NCBI RefSeq assembly: GCF_015206995.1
Contig: NZ_JADEXR010000003.1
Location: 43,404 to 107,403, forward strand
Length of the DNA: 64,000 nt
Direction of reading: 5' to 3'
Origin: an aff. Roholtiella sp. LEGE 12411
GTDB lineage: Bacteria > Cyanobacteriota > Cyanobacteriia > Cyanobacteriales > Nostocaceae
Shown: in pieces, positions 1-9,321 of the stretch
Position numbering within the stretch: position 1 is the first letter of the stretch
Layout of the letters: each line of letters begins with the position of its first letter
Notes under the pieces: model-generated
What the model saw: the letters and a program-made list of their open reading frames with translations, nothing else
Told to the model about the DNA's origin: nothing
Database searches by the model: none
Made by a program: the position numbers and the translations under genes

Positions 1-549
1 CACCCACCTAATTATTCGAAATTGATTTATCAAAGATTAATTTAATAAGGTTATTGTTTTTTTGACTTGAATGATACTTTAATAAAATTGAAGTTTGAGT
101 GGGACTTAGCTAAGGTATAACTCTTAAAAACGCTGTATAATTTAAAACATAAGTATAATTAACATTACTCGCTCAGCTAAGAGCTACAATCTAAAAGAGA
201 CTTCAGAACTGACAATGTTACAAAGTAACAACTGTGGATGGATTGATACCATACAGAGCCAGAATTTAAGAGTAGTGAATACTGAAAATAAAGGAGCAGA
301 TGAGTAGTAAGTTTCAATAGTACAGTTGAACTTTCAATCAAGGCTCTATTGATATTAGATTCAATAAGGTTAAGAACAGATGTACATCAAGTTTTGCTAC
401 AGTGACTTAAAATCATTGATGCACAAGGATTTTAAGTCACTTGTGACTCCGTAAGCTAATAATAAAACCAACTTCAGTTGCTGTCTCACCTTGAATTCTA
501 AAGCTGTTATACAAATCCTGTCTGACTTATTACTAAGTATTAATCAATA
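1..549. other. Upstream region of the tyrosine autokinase gene
   Basis: No supported gene was found here. The stretch is AT-rich and probably holds the promoter and leader of the downstream gene. The one clear structure is the perfect inverted repeat at 401-441, annotated separately. Confidence 0.5.
401..441. repeat. Perfect 14-bp inverted repeat in a leader region
   Basis: AGTGACTTAAAATC at 401-414 is matched by its exact reverse complement at 428-441, with a 13-base loop. It lies about 108 bases before the start of the tyrosine autokinase gene. There is no T-run, so it is not a standard terminator; an operator or mRNA leader hairpin is possible. Confidence 0.6.
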
Positions 550-2715
550 ATGGAGAATCATTCTTCTCAATTCTCAAGTGCCGATCGCACTAATAACTCT
601 GTACCTCCATTTCTTCCGGCTCAACCTTTTCCGTGGACAGAAAGACAAACAGAGAACTGGAGTTTTCCAGAATTTTTGAGTATTGTACGGCGGCGATCGC
701 TAGTCATTGCTGGGGTAACTATAGCTGTGATGGCCACTGTGATTGTCAGTTTGACGCTAAATCAGAAACAACCAGAATATGAAGCTAACTTTCATCTACT
801 AGTGGAACCTGTAAATGATGATACCAATGCAGTCGATGTTGTCAAAGATGCTAACTTAGTCAAGCCTGGTCTAGATTACGAAAGCCAAATTCAGGTTCTT
901 AAGAGTCCTGAACTGATGGGTAACATCGTTAAGCAGTTACGAGCCTCCTATCCAGACATCAGCTATAACTCTCTGCTCAAATCTCTGACTATTAGTCGGT
1001 TAGATGCAACCAAAATTATACAAGTTAGCTATCGAAGTAACGATCCAGAGCAAATTAAATTCGTACTAGACCGAATTGCTAAAGAATATTTAGACTACAG
1101 TCGGGAAAAGCGGCAAACCAAGTTACGTCAGGGAATTCGGTTTGTTGAAAGACAACTACCATTTACACAGAATCGAGTTGATCAGCTGCAAAAAGAACTG
1201 CAAATTTTCCGTCAAAAGTACGACTTTATCGATCCAGATACCCAGGTTGGACAAGTTACTAATCAAGTCAACACCTTGTCTGAGGAACGGCAAACAATTA
1301 ATCAGCAATTAGCGCAAGCTCGCGCCAATTTAGCTACCCTACAGGGAAAAAACGGTCAGCTAGCAGTACTGAATAGTGCTCCCTTGTATCAGCAGTTAAT
1401 TACGCAGGCACGACAATTAGACGTTCAAATTGCTACAGAGTCAACTCGTTTGCAAGATGATAACCCAACTCTCAAAACATTCAAGGAGAAACGAGAGAGC
1501 TTGCTGCCATTGATAAAACAAGAGGAGCAGCGCATTCTGGGTGTAAAATTTGCAGAAGTAGCAACTCAGCTTCAGACTTTAGAAGAGCAAAGCCAAGAGC
1601 TTGCCAAAGCAGAGCAAAAACTTGAACAACAGCGCAAACAATGGCCAATCCTAGCAAGACAATACACTGAACTACAGCGAAAGTTACAGGTGGCTACTGA
1701 GAGTCTAAATCGTTTTCTATCTACCCGCGAAAATCTACAAATTCAGATATCTCAGACAGAACTTGGTTGGCAATTACTTCAGGAACCAAGTAAGCCGGAA
1801 AACCCGATCTCTGATTTTGGGATAAAACGTTATTTGATACCAGGGCTGATTGCGAGTCTAGCTTTAGGTATCGGCATCGCCTTATTAATGGAAAAGCTAG
1901 ATAATACCTACCATAATTTCTATGCCCTGAAGGAGAAAGTAAAACTGCCATTGTTAGGAAATATTCCCCTTGAAAAGCAAATTCAAAGTTATAAAGACTA
2001 CACTTCCACGCCCAAAAATCCTGTAGTAAGAGTACCAAATTCTCTTTTTGAAGACATTCCTAGGTTAGCTGTTGTACCAGAGCAAGACTACAACAACTAT
2101 TCGGAAAAATTTTTAGAAGCTTTACGGGTACTTTATACCAATATTCAACAGATTAGTTCTAATCGCCCGATTAACTCTGTAATCATTAGTTCAGCTATGC
2201 CTGGTGATGGTAAGTCTACACTTGCCTTCCATTTAGCTCAAATAGCTACAGCAATGGGACAACGAGTATTACTTGTGGATGCTGATTTGCGTCATCCCAA
2301 GATTCACACTCTATCAGGTTTAAATAACTTGTGGGGATTGAGTAATTTAATTTCAACTAATTTGCCAATAGGGGAAGTTATCCGCCAACTACCTTCTATG
2401 AGCCAATTATCTGTGATTACTGCTGGGACTATACCGCCTGATCCCACAAAGTTACTCTCCTCTGAAAAGATGAAGCGACTAACGGCAGATTTTCATAACA
2501 GCTTTGACTTAGTGATTTATGACACTCCCCCTTTGCTTGGACTAGCTGATGTTAGGTTCTTAGCACCTTACACAGATGGTATTTTACTGGTGGTGAGGAT
2601 TGACAAAACAAATTCCTCGGTGCTAGAGCGAGCTTTAGATAACCTAAAGATTTCTCAAATGAAAGTCCTGGGTATGGTTAGTAATGGTCAGAAAAGCAAC
2701 ATCAACGACTACTAG
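550..2715 (+). CDS. Polysaccharide biosynthesis tyrosine autokinase (Wzc/CpsD-like)
   Basis: This 721-residue inner-membrane protein has the layout of BY-kinases that control export and chain length of capsule or exopolysaccharide. A Wzz-type segment has a first membrane helix near residues 50-72 and a long coiled-coil periplasmic part (about 195-400). A second helix lies near 425-447, followed by a cytoplasmic ATPase. Walker A (PGDGKST) is near residue 553, Walker A' (LLVDADLRHP) near 575 and Walker B (LVIYDTPP) near 655. The usual C-terminal tyrosine cluster is nearly absent: only the last residue is Tyr. No polymerase or flippase genes lie in the window, so the polymer is unknown. The family call is firm. 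Confidence 0.92.
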   Translation: MENHSSQFSSADRTNNSVPPFLPAQPFPWTERQTENWSFPEFLSIVRRRSLVIAGVTIAVMATVIVSLTLNQKQPEYEANFHLLVEPVNDDTNAVDVVKDANLVKPGLDYESQIQVLKSPELMGNIVKQLRASYPDISYNSLLKSLTISRLDATKIIQVSYRSNDPEQIKFVLDRIAKEYLDYSREKRQTKLRQGIRFVERQLPFTQNRVDQLQKELQIFRQKYDFIDPDTQVGQVTNQVNTLSEERQTINQQLAQARANLATLQGKNGQLAVLNSAPLYQQLITQARQLDVQIATESTRLQDDNPTLKTFKEKRESLLPLIKQEEQRILGVKFAEVATQLQTLEEQSQELAKAEQKLEQQRKQWPILARQYTELQRKLQVATESLNRFLSTRENLQIQISQTELGWQLLQEPSKPENPISDFGIKRYLIPGLIASLALGIGIALLMEKLDNTYHNFYALKEKVKLPLLGNIPLEKQIQSYKDYTSTPKNPVVRVPNSLFEDIPRLAVVPEQDYNNYSEKFLEALRVLYTNIQQISSNRPINSVIISSAMPGDGKSTLAFHLAQIATAMGQRVLLVDADLRHPKIHTLSGLNNLWGLSNLISTNLPIGEVIRQLPSMSQLSVITAGTIPPDPTKLLSSEKMKRLTADFHNSFDLVIYDTPPLLGLADVRFLAPYTDGILLVVRIDKTNSSVLERALDNLKISQMKVLGMVSNGQKSNINDY

Positions 2716-2734
2716 GATTATTGTTAACTAAGTA

Positions 2735-2944
2735 GGGCTTGCTGAATAAGTCTCTCAAGCAAATGTAGAAGCCACACAGCTTACAAAATACTTGTTTCAT
2801 CGCTCAGTTTCAGAATTTACCCAGCGATCGCTAACGATTGTGCAAGGGTTTTGAGACTTTAGATGTTATGACCTTGCACTTGTTTGTTGGAAAAAGGCTT
2901 AAAATCCTTATCTAGTCTATATTACAATTCTATTCAGCAAGCCC
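2735..2944. mobile_element. MITE with 14-bp terminal inverted repeats
   Basis: GGGCTTGCTGAATA at 2735-2748 is matched by its exact reverse complement at 2931-2944. The hexamer TAAGTA lies directly outside both ends (2729-2734 and 2945-2950), as expected for a 6-bp target duplication. The 210-bp interior has no coding potential, so this is a non-autonomous element; the parent IS family cannot be named from the sequence. The rest of the gap between flanking genes (2716-3281) shows nothing else except a GCGATCGC octamer near 3033. Confidence 0.8.
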
Positions 2945-3281
2945 TAAGTAATGCTCGGCTAATATGCATCCAAGTTGTATATTTCAGTTGTCTAAAACTT
3001 TTTGTTGCTACTTAACTTTAGCAAAAGAGAGGCGATCGCCTTGCTTTGTCAGTACATAAATGATCTTTGGCAGATGCAGTATTTTTTATTACTTAAATCG
3101 CGATAATTATCACTGTACACACATTCCTATTATAAATGTAGTGACTGCTGTTTAATGTTTACCGCAATTTATCCCCTAGTAAATTGAGCTTCCTAACCAA
3201 GACCGCTTACTTACGCATAACTCAATCCCAGTAATTTAGGTTGGAGAAAAAGTTAGTTCGTAGTAGTCAGTATTATTTAGT

Positions 3282-3527
3282 TTATCTTGGTGGTTTTCCT
3301 GTAGCTTCAGTTTGTCTGTACTCATTCTTTCGCAAGAGTTTATTCGTACTGATGAGTACAACAATCAACAGCACAAGCTGGATCTGCCAAGGTGCTAACA
3401 CCAAACTCAAAATCAAGCTGATAACTGCAAACACATCCGCAAGGTATGCAATTTCATCAGTACGCTTTTTAAATAGATAGCCAGTTACTAAAGCAGTACA
3501 CAGTGGAATCAAAAAAAACAAAGGCAT
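3282..3527 (-). CDS. Small two-helix membrane protein
   Basis: This 81-residue protein is strongly hydrophobic. One helix spans about residues 2-18 and a longer hydrophobic stretch about 28-63, followed by a basic tail. Its length and pattern match small conserved cyanobacterial membrane proteins of unknown role. It was chosen over the opposite-strand frame at 3241-3480, which has no such pattern. It stands alone between a MITE and an IS200/IS605 element. No function can be assigned. Confidence 0.65.
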   Translation of the reverse strand: MPLFFLIPLCTALVTGYLFKKRTDEIAYLADVFAVISLILSLVLAPWQIQLVLLIVVLISTNKLLRKNEYRQTEATGKPPR

Positions 3528-3569
3528 TTATAACAACCTCTGAACTAAAGTCCGAAGGGTTTTTGAACC

Positions 3570-4967
3570 TCACACGACTAGAAGTCGCGTGATTCCTGCT
3601 TCAACGATCTGTGCCTGGAGTAATCCAGGACTTACAAGTTCTCCACAGGCGTTTAGAGCCTCCGGGATACCCACGGCGGCTATTAATCTCAATCCCTCAC
3701 CCAATATGTTCAAGGCTGCATTATTGTCTCTCAAGTTGTAACTACTACAACTAGGGCAAGACCATTCACGCAACTTTAAATCCTTGACTAGTGGATTGAT
3801 AAAACCACAATGATTACAAGTTTGAGATGAGGGATAAAAAGTACCAACTTTCTGCACAAGTCTGTCGTGCCACAAAGCTTTATATTCCAACATTGTAATG
3901 AACTTAGTCCAACTAGCGTCTGAAATACTCAACGCTAATTTGTGGTTCTTCACCATGTTGGCGACTCGTAAATCTTCGATACAGATAATACTGTTTTCTT
4001 TGATTAATCGGGTTGACAGCTTATGCAGAAAGTCATCTCTCAAATTCGTAATCCGTTCGTAGGTATGAGCCAGCTTGATTTTCGCTTTGACTCTATTACT
4101 ACTACCTTTTGCACTACGGGATAGTTCTTTGTGCGCTTTACGTAATTTCCTTTTTTGAGTTCGATAATATTTGGGATTATCTACAACTTCACCATCACTT
4201 GTAACAAGATAAGATTTGATCCCCAGGTCTAAACCAATATTTCGAGAGACTTGAGGGTGTTTCTCTATCTCTGTTTCACACAAAATACTAGCAATATATT
4301 TGCCTGATGAAGTGCGAGTTACGGTAACGTTTATAATCGTTCCACTAATATCCTGAGATTTATGAAACCTTACCCATCCACACTTTGGAAGCTTTAAACG
4401 ATTTTCTATTACTTGAATATTGCCGTTAGTCAGATTAGTTTTGTAAGACTGCTTACACCCATGTTTCTTTTTGAATTTAGGAAAGCGGAAAGCCCTGTGC
4501 GGGGAGAAGTGCGGTCTTCTCCCAAGGGGAGACGCTAAAAGCGATGGGGTCTCCCCAAGAGGAGCAACTTCGGCGGGTTCCCCCCGTTGAAGGGACTTTT
4601 CAAGACACCCTACACCTTTTTTACCTTTAATTTTCTTGAAGTCAGTAAAAAAGTTTTTGTATGCTGTTTCTAAATTCTTGAGTGAATTTTGTAAGGCAAA
4701 CTTATCCACTTCCTTCAACCATTCAATTTCTTTCTTGAGTATAGTTAGCTGTTGACTACAAGCGTTGTAGTTTAAGGTTTTCCCAACACTGGCATATAAC
4801 TCTTTCTTCAGAGCCAAAAAGCGGTTGTACACATATCTGGCACAACCAATTGTCTTATTAATTAAGACTTCTTGATTGTGATTAGGGATGAGTGTAACTT
4901 TAAACGCTCTCTTGAAAAGTCCCCTCAACGGGGGGAACCCCCCCACGGGGCTTTTCGCTTTCTGCAT
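3570..4967 (-). CDS. tnpB: TnpB, RNA-guided nuclease of IS200/IS605, with in-frame repeat insertions
   Basis: TnpB proteins are omega-RNA-guided DNA nucleases. The RuvC residues are all present: Asp247 in GLDLG, Glu331 in IEDLRV and Asp414 in LRDNNAA. A CxxC...CxxC zinc ribbon lies between the last two. At 465 residues it is longer than usual for two reasons. Residues 1-20 are encoded by a repeat placed just before the conserved start of the family. Residues 121-161 are a 41-residue insertion encoded by another copy of that repeat, between a KGKKGVG segment and FPKFKKK, which should be adjacent. Whether the enlarged protein is active is unknown. The 3' end overlaps the right-end hairpin, where the omega RNA is expected. 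Confidence 0.9.
   Translation of the reverse strand: MQKAKSPVGGFPPLRGLFKRAFKVTLIPNHNQEVLINKTIGCARYVYNRFLALKKELYASVGKTLNYNACSQQLTILKKEIEWLKEVDKFALQNSLKNLETAYKNFFTDFKKIKGKKGVGCLEKSLQRGEPAEVAPLGETPSLLASPLGRRPHFSPHRAFRFPKFKKKHGCKQSYKTNLTNGNIQVIENRLKLPKCGWVRFHKSQDISGTIINVTVTRTSSGKYIASILCETEIEKHPQVSRNIGLDLGIKSYLVTSDGEVVDNPKYYRTQKRKLRKAHKELSRSAKGSSNRVKAKIKLAHTYERITNLRDDFLHKLSTRLIKENSIICIEDLRVANMVKNHKLALSISDASWTKFITMLEYKALWHDRLVQKVGTFYPSSQTCNHCGFINPLVKDLKLREWSCPSCSSYNLRDNNAALNILGEGLRLIAAVGIPEALNACGELVSPGLLQAQIVEAGITRLLVV
4485..4607 (-). repeat. Small palindromic repeat inserted in frame in tnpB
   Basis: About 123 bases, a multiple of three, interrupt the normal TnpB sequence without breaking the frame. 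The segment contains TTGAAAAGTCCC followed by TCAACGGGGGGAACCC. The same string occurs in the opposite orientation at 4912-4939. It also contains a CTCCCCTTGGGAGA palindrome that recurs near 54860-54875. The translated insert is rich in Pro, Gly and Arg. Confidence 0.8.
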
Positions 4968-5355
4968 TTTGGTTCTCTATGTACTTTTTTACTTGTGCTT
5001 CTGTATTTTCGCTAACTGTTGAAACAAAATAACTAGGATTCCACAGATGACCTCCCCATAGCTTTTTCTTAAGTTGGGGAAACTTTAAAAACAGTTTCCT
5101 GGCTGATATTCCTTTTAGCATTTTGACTATGTTGGGGATGGTGTGCTGAGGTGTTGCAGAGACTAAAACATGAACATGATCTTCTACTACCTCAAGACTC
5201 TCAACCTTAAACTTGTAAAGAATTGCCGTCTCAACTAAAACATCTTTCAAAAAATCAGCTATTTCATCTTTCAGCACCTTATGTCTATACTTGACACACC
5301 ATACAATATGATACTCAATTGCATAAACATAACCTCTACCGTGTTTTACTTCCAT
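4900..5355 (-). CDS. tnpA: IS200/IS605 transposase TnpA (HUH Y1)
   Basis: The Y1 transposase cuts and joins single-stranded IS ends. The HUH pair is His60-Val-His62 in DHVHVLV, and the catalytic tyrosine is Tyr125 in KKYIENQ, so the active site is intact. The family normally ends soon after the tyrosine helix. Here about 20 extra residues follow, encoded by the inserted repeat, and the gene then overlaps the start of tnpB by 68 bases. At 151 residues the core is full length. The element may still be mobile; the altered tail is the only oddity. Confidence 0.92.
   Translation of the reverse strand: MEVKHGRGYVYAIEYHIVWCVKYRHKVLKDEIADFLKDVLVETAILYKFKVESLEVVEDHVHVLVSATPQHTIPNIVKMLKGISARKLFLKFPQLKKKLWGGHLWNPSYFVSTVSENTEAQVKKYIENQNAESEKPRGGVPPVEGTFQESV
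4903..4967 (+). repeat. Small palindromic repeat at the tnpA/tnpB junction
   Basis: The stretch CTTGAAAAGTCCCCTCAACG followed by GGGGGAACCCCCC matches the repeat inside tnpB, but inverted. It supplies both the last ~20 residues of TnpA and the first ~20 of TnpB, read in different frames. It therefore looks inserted between the original end of tnpA and start of tnpB. Confidence 0.75.
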
Positions 5356-5663
5356 AACTTATCTTACCATGTGCATGACCATAGTAAGAAAAAATATAGA
5401 AATATGGAGCGCCTAACTCATGACTGGAAGTCACGAGTGTGCGGCTTGCAGAAATCAAACAGATTTATACTGTTTGGAGAATCGTGGTTTATTTTACCTC
5501 CAAGAAGCTTTTAGCTACAATACTCCATTTGATATAACAGCATAATTATTTGAGATTACGCAATCATCTGGTAGATTAGCTTAAAACTTTAGGCTTGCGC
5601 CAAAAGAACGATTTAGCATATTACCTTTAGGAGTAGCATTTTCAACTTAAGATTAGACACCCG

Positions 5664-7820
5664 ATGCTGAACATTCCTCAATTCCTAGCAACTGAACTAA
5701 ATCTCAAACCCCATCAGGTGCAAAACGCGCTGGAACTTTTTGCGGAGGGTGCAACAATTCCGTTTATTGCACGTTACCGCAAAGAGCGCACCAATGAGAT
5801 GAATGAAGTGCAATTGCGTGACTTGGCTGATAGATATACTTATTTAACAGAACTAGAAGAACGGAAATCGGTAATCTTAAACGCGATCGCCGAACAAGGT
5901 AAACTCACAGATGAACTCAAAGCAAAAATCATATCCTGTTTACAAAAAACTGAACTTGAGGATTTATACTTACCCTATCGACCAAAGCGGCGCACCCGCG
6001 CCACCATCGCCAGAGAAAAAGGACTCGAACCCCTGGCGGAATTCATTAAATCACTGAATGTAAAAAATCCTGTATTGGCTTCATTGAACGAGGAAGCAGC
6101 CAAGTATATTTCGGAGCAGGGAGTCAAAACAGCAGATGAAGCGCTCAAAGGCGCTGCTGACATCCTAGCGGAAGAAGTGGCAGAAAAAGCTGAATTACGC
6201 GCATATATCCGCGAATATCTCTTAGATGAAGGGGTATTCGTCTCCCGCTTCAAAGATGATTATCCCGAAGGTACAACCAAGTTCGAGATGTACCGTAACT
6301 ATCAAATTCAGGTAAAAAATATTGCCCCTCACAATATGCTGGCGTTATGTCGGGGTGAAACGGAGAAAGTATTAAACTTTGAAATTACCTTCGATGAGGA
6401 TGTAGTACTTTCGTATCTGGAATCGAAACAGATCAAAACTAAAGACTGTACAATTGGAGATTTTTATCAGGCGATGCTCAAAGATGCGTTCAACCGACTG
6501 ATGAAAGCTTCCTTGACGGGGGAAGTAATTTCTGAGAAGAAAACCTATGCAGATATTGAATCAATCAAGACATTTGAAGCAAATCTGCGAGAATTGCTGC
6601 TATCTGCACCAGCAGGGATGAAACCAACCCTAGCGATAGATCCTGGCTTTAGAACTGGGTGTAAAGTTGCAGTACTCGATCAAACGGGGAAATTTTTGGA
6701 ATATCAAGCAGTGTTTCCTCACCAAGCGGCTGAACAAAGATTGAAAGCTGCACAAACCATCAAAAATTTGATTGAGAAATACAAGATTGAATTAATTGCC
6801 ATTGGTAATGGTACAGCATCCCGCGAGACAGAGGAATTTGTTTCCCAATTGCTGCAAACTACAGAACGTAAACCAATTAAAGTGATGGTGAATGAATCTG
6901 GCGCATCTATATATTCTGCTAGCAAAGTAGCATTAGAAGAGTTCCCCGATTTAGATGTTACCGTGCGCGGCGCTATTAGTATCGGTCGCAGATTGCAAGA
7001 TCCCTTGGCGGAACTTGTGAAAATCGATCCCAAATCGATTGGCGTGGGACAATACCAGCACGATGTTGATCAGAAGTTGTTGAAGAAGAAGTTGGATGAA
7101 ACTGTAGAAAGTTGTGTCAACTACGTTGGGGTGGATTTGAACACTGCTTCTAAGGAACTTTTGACTTCCGTCTCTGGGATTACAGCAACGGTTGCTAATA
7201 ATATTGTTGCCTATCGTAACCAGCATGGAGCCTTTAAAAATCGCCGACAACTCTTGAAAGTTACGAAGTTGGGGCCAAAAGCCTTTGAACAAGCGGCGGG
7301 TTTTTTGCGGATTCGCGGTGGTGATAATCCGTTGGATAATACAGCAGTGCATCCAGAGAGTTATTCTGTAGTAGAGGCGATCGCATCAGATTTGAGTGTG
7401 CCATTAAATCAAGTCACACAAATTGCCGAAAAACTTCAAAAAACTAACCTGAAGAAATACGTTACCGATACCGTTGGAGAACCTACACTGCGGGACATTC
7501 TCAGCGAGCTAGAAAAACCAGGTAGAGATCCTCGTGCAGAGTTTAAGTATGCCACCTTCAAAGAAGGAATTAAAGAAATTAACGATTTGCAGGTGGGAAT
7601 GGAATTAGAGGGAATCATCACCAATGTCGCCAACTTCGGCGCGTTTGTTGATATCGGTGTGCATCAAGATGGTTTGGTGCATATCTCCCAACTAGCAGAC
7701 AGATTCGTAGATGATCCCAAAAAAGTTGTCAAAGTTGGACAAGTTGTCAAAGTACAGGTATTAGAAGTTAACGAGAAACTCAAGCGGATTAGTTTGTCGA
7801 TGAAAGCAGTTAAACAATAA
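5664..7820 (+). CDS. tex: Tex-family RNA-binding transcription accessory protein
   Basis: This is a 718-residue cytoplasmic protein with the complete Tex order. A helical N-terminal region (about 1-200) is followed by a YqgF/RuvX-like RNase H fold starting at LAIDPGFRTG (about 322). Helix-hairpin-helix motifs lie near 488-560, and a C-terminal S1 RNA-binding domain at about 643-715 contains NFGAFVDIGVHQDGLVH. Tex proteins bind RNA and influence transcription and stress tolerance; the exact cyanobacterial role is not established. The stop codon is followed after about a dozen bases by the end hairpin of a tnpB element, so that element inserted immediately downstream. Confidence 0.95.
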   Translation: MLNIPQFLATELNLKPHQVQNALELFAEGATIPFIARYRKERTNEMNEVQLRDLADRYTYLTELEERKSVILNAIAEQGKLTDELKAKIISCLQKTELEDLYLPYRPKRRTRATIAREKGLEPLAEFIKSLNVKNPVLASLNEEAAKYISEQGVKTADEALKGAADILAEEVAEKAELRAYIREYLLDEGVFVSRFKDDYPEGTTKFEMYRNYQIQVKNIAPHNMLALCRGETEKVLNFEITFDEDVVLSYLESKQIKTKDCTIGDFYQAMLKDAFNRLMKASLTGEVISEKKTYADIESIKTFEANLRELLLSAPAGMKPTLAIDPGFRTGCKVAVLDQTGKFLEYQAVFPHQAAEQRLKAAQTIKNLIEKYKIELIAIGNGTASRETEEFVSQLLQTTERKPIKVMVNESGASIYSASKVALEEFPDLDVTVRGAISIGRRLQDPLAELVKIDPKSIGVGQYQHDVDQKLLKKKLDETVESCVNYVGVDLNTASKELLTSVSGITATVANNIVAYRNQHGAFKNRRQLLKVTKLGPKAFEQAAGFLRIRGGDNPLDNTAVHPESYSVVEAIASDLSVPLNQVTQIAEKLQKTNLKKYVTDTVGEPTLRDILSELEKPGRDPRAEFKYATFKEGIKEINDLQVGMELEGIITNVANFGAFVDIGVHQDGLVHISQLADRFVDDPKKVVKVGQVVKVQVLEVNEKLKRISLSMKAVKQ

Positions 7821-7839
7821 CTTTTTGACACTCCCCGGT

Positions 7840-9093
7840 CTAAAGACACGGGGATTCTAACTTCAACCTAGTTACTTGCTCTACCAGGCTTTCGCCAAGT
7901 AGCGTAGAGGTTACTAGTCCATTAGCGTTACTTAGGGAATGCCCTTCCCTAGCTTCTTGAAAAGCTTTGGGCGCGGCAGAGCCACACCCTAAACTTTTCG
8001 CTCTTGCAAGATTTAGAATATTTATTGCTGCATTAGTATCTCTATGCAACTCACAACCACAACTACAAATGTGACTGCGAGTTGATAGGGATTTTTTGAC
8101 AATTACACCGCAACTACTACACTTTTGGCTGGTGTATTGAGGTGGTACAGGTACGGCTAATTTGTCAAATTTAGCTGCAAAATATTCTATCCACTGCCTA
8201 AACAAGTACCAACTAGCGTCACTAATTGATTTTGCCAAGCAATGGTTTTTAACCATATTAGAAACTCTTAAATCTTCGTAGGCTACTAAATCGTTAGATT
8301 TGACTACGCAACGCGCTACTCTCTTAGCATGTTCTATACGTTGCCTACTTACTTTTAAGTGTTTTTTGGCGTAAAGTTTTCTAGCTTTTCTTCTACCGCT
8401 AGAACCTTTCACTTTTTTGTAAATGCGTCTTTGAGAATGCTTGATTTTTGATTCAGCTTTCCTCAAAAACTTTGGATTGGGTTGGTGATATCCGTTGCTG
8501 TCAGAATAGAAACTTTCAATCCCAACATCTAAGCCGATCTCGGCATCTGTTTTAGGTTGAATGTCTTTAAGATCAACACCAATACAAAACTGAGCGTAAT
8601 AGCCATCAGCACGACGAATTAAACGTATCCGCTTAATATCTTTAACATTGTATGTTTGCAAGTCCCATTTCCCTAAAAGCTTTAATTCACCAATACCTTT
8701 TTTGTCAGTAAAAGTAATGCGTCTTTTAGTTGGATGTAACTTCCATCCTGATGTCTTATATTCAGCCGAACGACAATCTTTTTGAAATCTGGGAAAGCCT
8801 TTTTTGCCTGACTTCTGGGATTTACAGTTTGAATAGAACCTATTAATAGCTGACCAAGCTCTTTCGGTAGCAGATTGACAAGCCATTGAATTTAACTGTT
8901 CTACAAACATGAACTCTTTACGTAGTGCTGTAGAGTAATTATTCAAAGCAATTTGATTCACTTTTACTTCTATAGGAGCATCCATCCAATATCTGATAGC
9001 TTTATTTCTAATAAATTGAGTAGTCTTAATAGCTTCATCAATCGCTTGATATTGCTGTCGCTTACCTTTAACTTTGTACTCTAGTACCAACAC
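7840..9093 (-). CDS. tnpB: TnpB, RNA-guided nuclease (standalone)
   Basis: The protein has 417 residues. RuvC residues are intact: Asp189 in GLDVG, Glu273 in YEDLRV and Asp352 in HRDTNAA. A four-cysteine zinc ribbon (CSSCG...CSCGC) lies before the last. It starts at a GTG (9091-9093) with a strong ribosome site, AAGGAGGTGA, 7 bases upstream. It is a different lineage from the TnpB at 3570-4967, judged by its N-terminus and length. The expected guide (omega) RNA would come from its 3' end and the hairpin at 7833-7853, so the guide would read into the tex-side flank. No frameshift or repeat insertion was seen. Confidence 0.92.
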   Translation of the reverse strand: MLVLEYKVKGKRQQYQAIDEAIKTTQFIRNKAIRYWMDAPIEVKVNQIALNNYSTALRKEFMFVEQLNSMACQSATERAWSAINRFYSNCKSQKSGKKGFPRFQKDCRSAEYKTSGWKLHPTKRRITFTDKKGIGELKLLGKWDLQTYNVKDIKRIRLIRRADGYYAQFCIGVDLKDIQPKTDAEIGLDVGIESFYSDSNGYHQPNPKFLRKAESKIKHSQRRIYKKVKGSSGRRKARKLYAKKHLKVSRQRIEHAKRVARCVVKSNDLVAYEDLRVSNMVKNHCLAKSISDASWYLFRQWIEYFAAKFDKLAVPVPPQYTSQKCSSCGVIVKKSLSTRSHICSCGCELHRDTNAAINILNLARAKSLGCGSAAPKAFQEAREGHSLSNANGLVTSTLLGESLVEQVTRLKLESPCL

Positions 9094-9100
9094 TACTTAA

Positions 9101-9110
9101 TCACCTCCTT
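9101..9110 (-). promoter_or_regulatory. Ribosome binding site of the standalone tnpB
   Basis: On the minus strand the sequence AAGGAGGTGA lies 7 bases before a GTG codon and has no competing ATG nearby. It is unusually strong for this window and decides the GTG start. Confidence 0.8.
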
Positions 9111-9165
9111 ATTTTATTTAACTTTCTATATGCTAACCTAAATGTGTTCACATCGTGTGTAAGTT

Positions 9166-9321
9166 ATGGTAAAGAAAGATTTACATATACGTATAACAGA
9201 ACGTAGAATTAATAAACTACGCTTATTAGCAGTGGAAAAAGATAAAACAATAACTCAAATTATTGAAGACTTAATAGATACTTTACCGGAACCACAAAAA
9301 CATAACCTCACGGAAGGCTAA
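9166..9321 (+). CDS. Small ribbon-helix-helix-like protein divergent from tnpB
   Basis: An open frame of 51 codons starts at ATG 9166 and ends at 9321. The product begins MVKKDLHIRITERRINKLRL, then an acidic-basic stretch with TITQIIEDLIDTL. A short beta-like strand with alternating residues followed by two amphipathic helices is the pattern of Arc/CopG-type DNA-binding domains. It faces away from the adjacent tnpB, with 72 bases between the two starts, so it could bind and regulate the shared promoter region. The fold assignment is by pattern only. The stop codon is part of a 6-bp-stem hairpin. Confidence 0.6.
   Translation: MVKKDLHIRITERRINKLRLLAVEKDKTITQIIEDLIDTLPEPQKHNLTEG

Larger units (their letters stand above)
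3571..5437 (-). mobile_element. IS200/IS605-family insertion sequence (tnpA-tnpB)
   Basis: The element carries an HUH transposase gene and a tnpB gene on the minus strand, bounded by imperfect hairpins typical of this family. One hairpin lies after tnpB (about 3571-3592, arms CACACGACT / AGTCGCGTG). The other lies before tnpA (5417-5437, arms CTCATGACT / AGTCACGAG, loop GGA). Exact cleavage sites were not determined. IS200/IS605 elements make no target duplication, and none was looked for. Two copies of a small palindromic repeat sit inside it, annotated separately. Confidence 0.85.

Noticed and set aside
3241..3480. Plus-strand 79-codon frame
   Set aside because: It overlaps the minus-strand two-helix membrane protein, which has the better amino-acid pattern.
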